Part shown: piece by piece, positions 63,527-64,000 of the stretch
How positions within the stretch are numbered: the stretch's first letter is position 1
Layout: the number at the start of each line of letters is the position of its first letter
Source of the DNA: Batillaria attramentaria
Taxonomy: Eukaryota > Mollusca > Gastropoda > Batillariidae
Length of the DNA: 64,000 nt
NCBI GenBank assembly: GCA_018292915.2
Contig: JACVVK020000332.1
Location: 167,501-231,500 of the forward strand
Direction of reading: 5' to 3'
Program-made: the position numbers and the translations under genes
The notes under the pieces: generated by a model
Told to the model about the DNA's origin: nothing
The model's input: the letters and a program-made list of their open reading frames with translations, nothing else
Databases searched by the model: none

Positions 63527-63719
63527 CTGGAACAATCAAAACTAATCACATTCCAATATGGGCTTGTGTTTTTTTGTTTTTGTTTCTTTGTTGTTGTTTT
63601 TTTTTTATAAATAATAATAATAATAATATACTTATATAGCACAGTATCCCCACAAGGTGAGCTCAACGCATGTCACAGTTTCCGACTAAACTAATAAGAA
63701 ATCTACAACTCATACTGTC

Positions 63720-63802
<83 letters not shown>

Positions 63803-64000
63803 CCTGCCATATTCCACTGGCAACAGGGCTGACAGGATGGGTCAAGATCTGTATAAGGCTTAAGATACAAAATTCTTCTGCCACATTTATATGTGGAGTT
63901 TACAGAGACGCTGTTTACACTACAACTCCAGGTTCAGCCCAAGTTTACCTTGACTTGGGCTGGACTCGAGTCAACAGCACCTACACTACACTCTCTGTAG
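63527..64000. other. Intron upstream of ROCO exon 1, with MITE-4 copy at the edge
   Basis: (AAT)n at 63607-63627, (CA)n 63724-63803, and a MITE-4 sequence from 63908 (gctgtttacactacaactcc, ...gggctggactcgagtcaaca) that runs off the window. Confidence 0.65.

Noticed and set aside
63395..63610. Plus-strand open frame opposite ROCO exon 1
   Set aside because: Protein-like by eye, but no splice sites or partner exons on the plus strand, while the minus strand fits the ROCO chain.

Overview
This is animal nuclear DNA: genes have many short exons with GT..AG introns, and the introns are full of (CA)n/(GT)n arrays, homopolymers, tRNA-derived SINEs, short inverted-repeat elements and LINE scraps. 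There are no operons, ribosome sites or viral genes. Gene content and repeat style suggest a marine invertebrate, most likely a mollusc (perhaps a gastropod). That identification is inference.

All three genes lie on the minus strand. (1) 616-3192 is the 5' end of a CYP4-type cytochrome P450: a membrane-anchor exon followed by three tandem, intact, phase-identical 151-nt versions of exon 2. The rest of the gene is off the left edge. (2) 9120-12429 is a complete four-exon, 369-codon Fe(II)/2-oxoglutarate dioxygenase of the phytanoyl-CoA dioxygenase type, with a C-terminal membrane segment. (3) 20250-63526 is the 3' part of a very large ROCO gene. I could chain 45 consecutive exons (about 6.87 kb) whose splice phases all agree. 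In protein order they encode a first COR domain (its Roc lies off the right edge), a CxxC region and a beta-rich region, an MBT methyl-lysine-reader domain, leucine-rich repeats, a Roc GTPase, a second COR domain, two TIR domains, and an acidic then basic tail. COR + MBT + LRR-Roc-COR + TIR-TIR is an arrangement I do not recognise from any described protein and is the main candidate for a new system. A signalling or innate-immune scaffold is inferred, not shown.

Seven of the 45 exons carry eight single-base excesses relative to the phase-correct frame, all of the extra-base kind, and exon 1 has a compensated shift. The other exons, and both other genes, are clean. Residual insertion errors are more likely than decay, but the sequence alone cannot decide.

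Between and inside genes there are at least four SINE families (A: tRNA-Arg-like, 10 copies, several with target duplications; B, C and D), four inverted-repeat families, a 608-bp Harbinger-like element with TAA duplications, LINE 3'-end fragments, several minisatellites and a 1-kb CA-rich array (59710-60748). Further simple repeats not listed separately: 12107-12144, 16097-16147, 25031-25088, 29247-29315, 29418-29487, 30000-30040, 30925-30978, 31051-31102, 38932-38980, 44505-44560, 46969-47040, 47657-47740, 48537-48598, 53262-53386, 55196-55263, 56200-56275, 56361-56399, 56483-56530, 61381-61448 and 63724-63803 (all CA/GT type).
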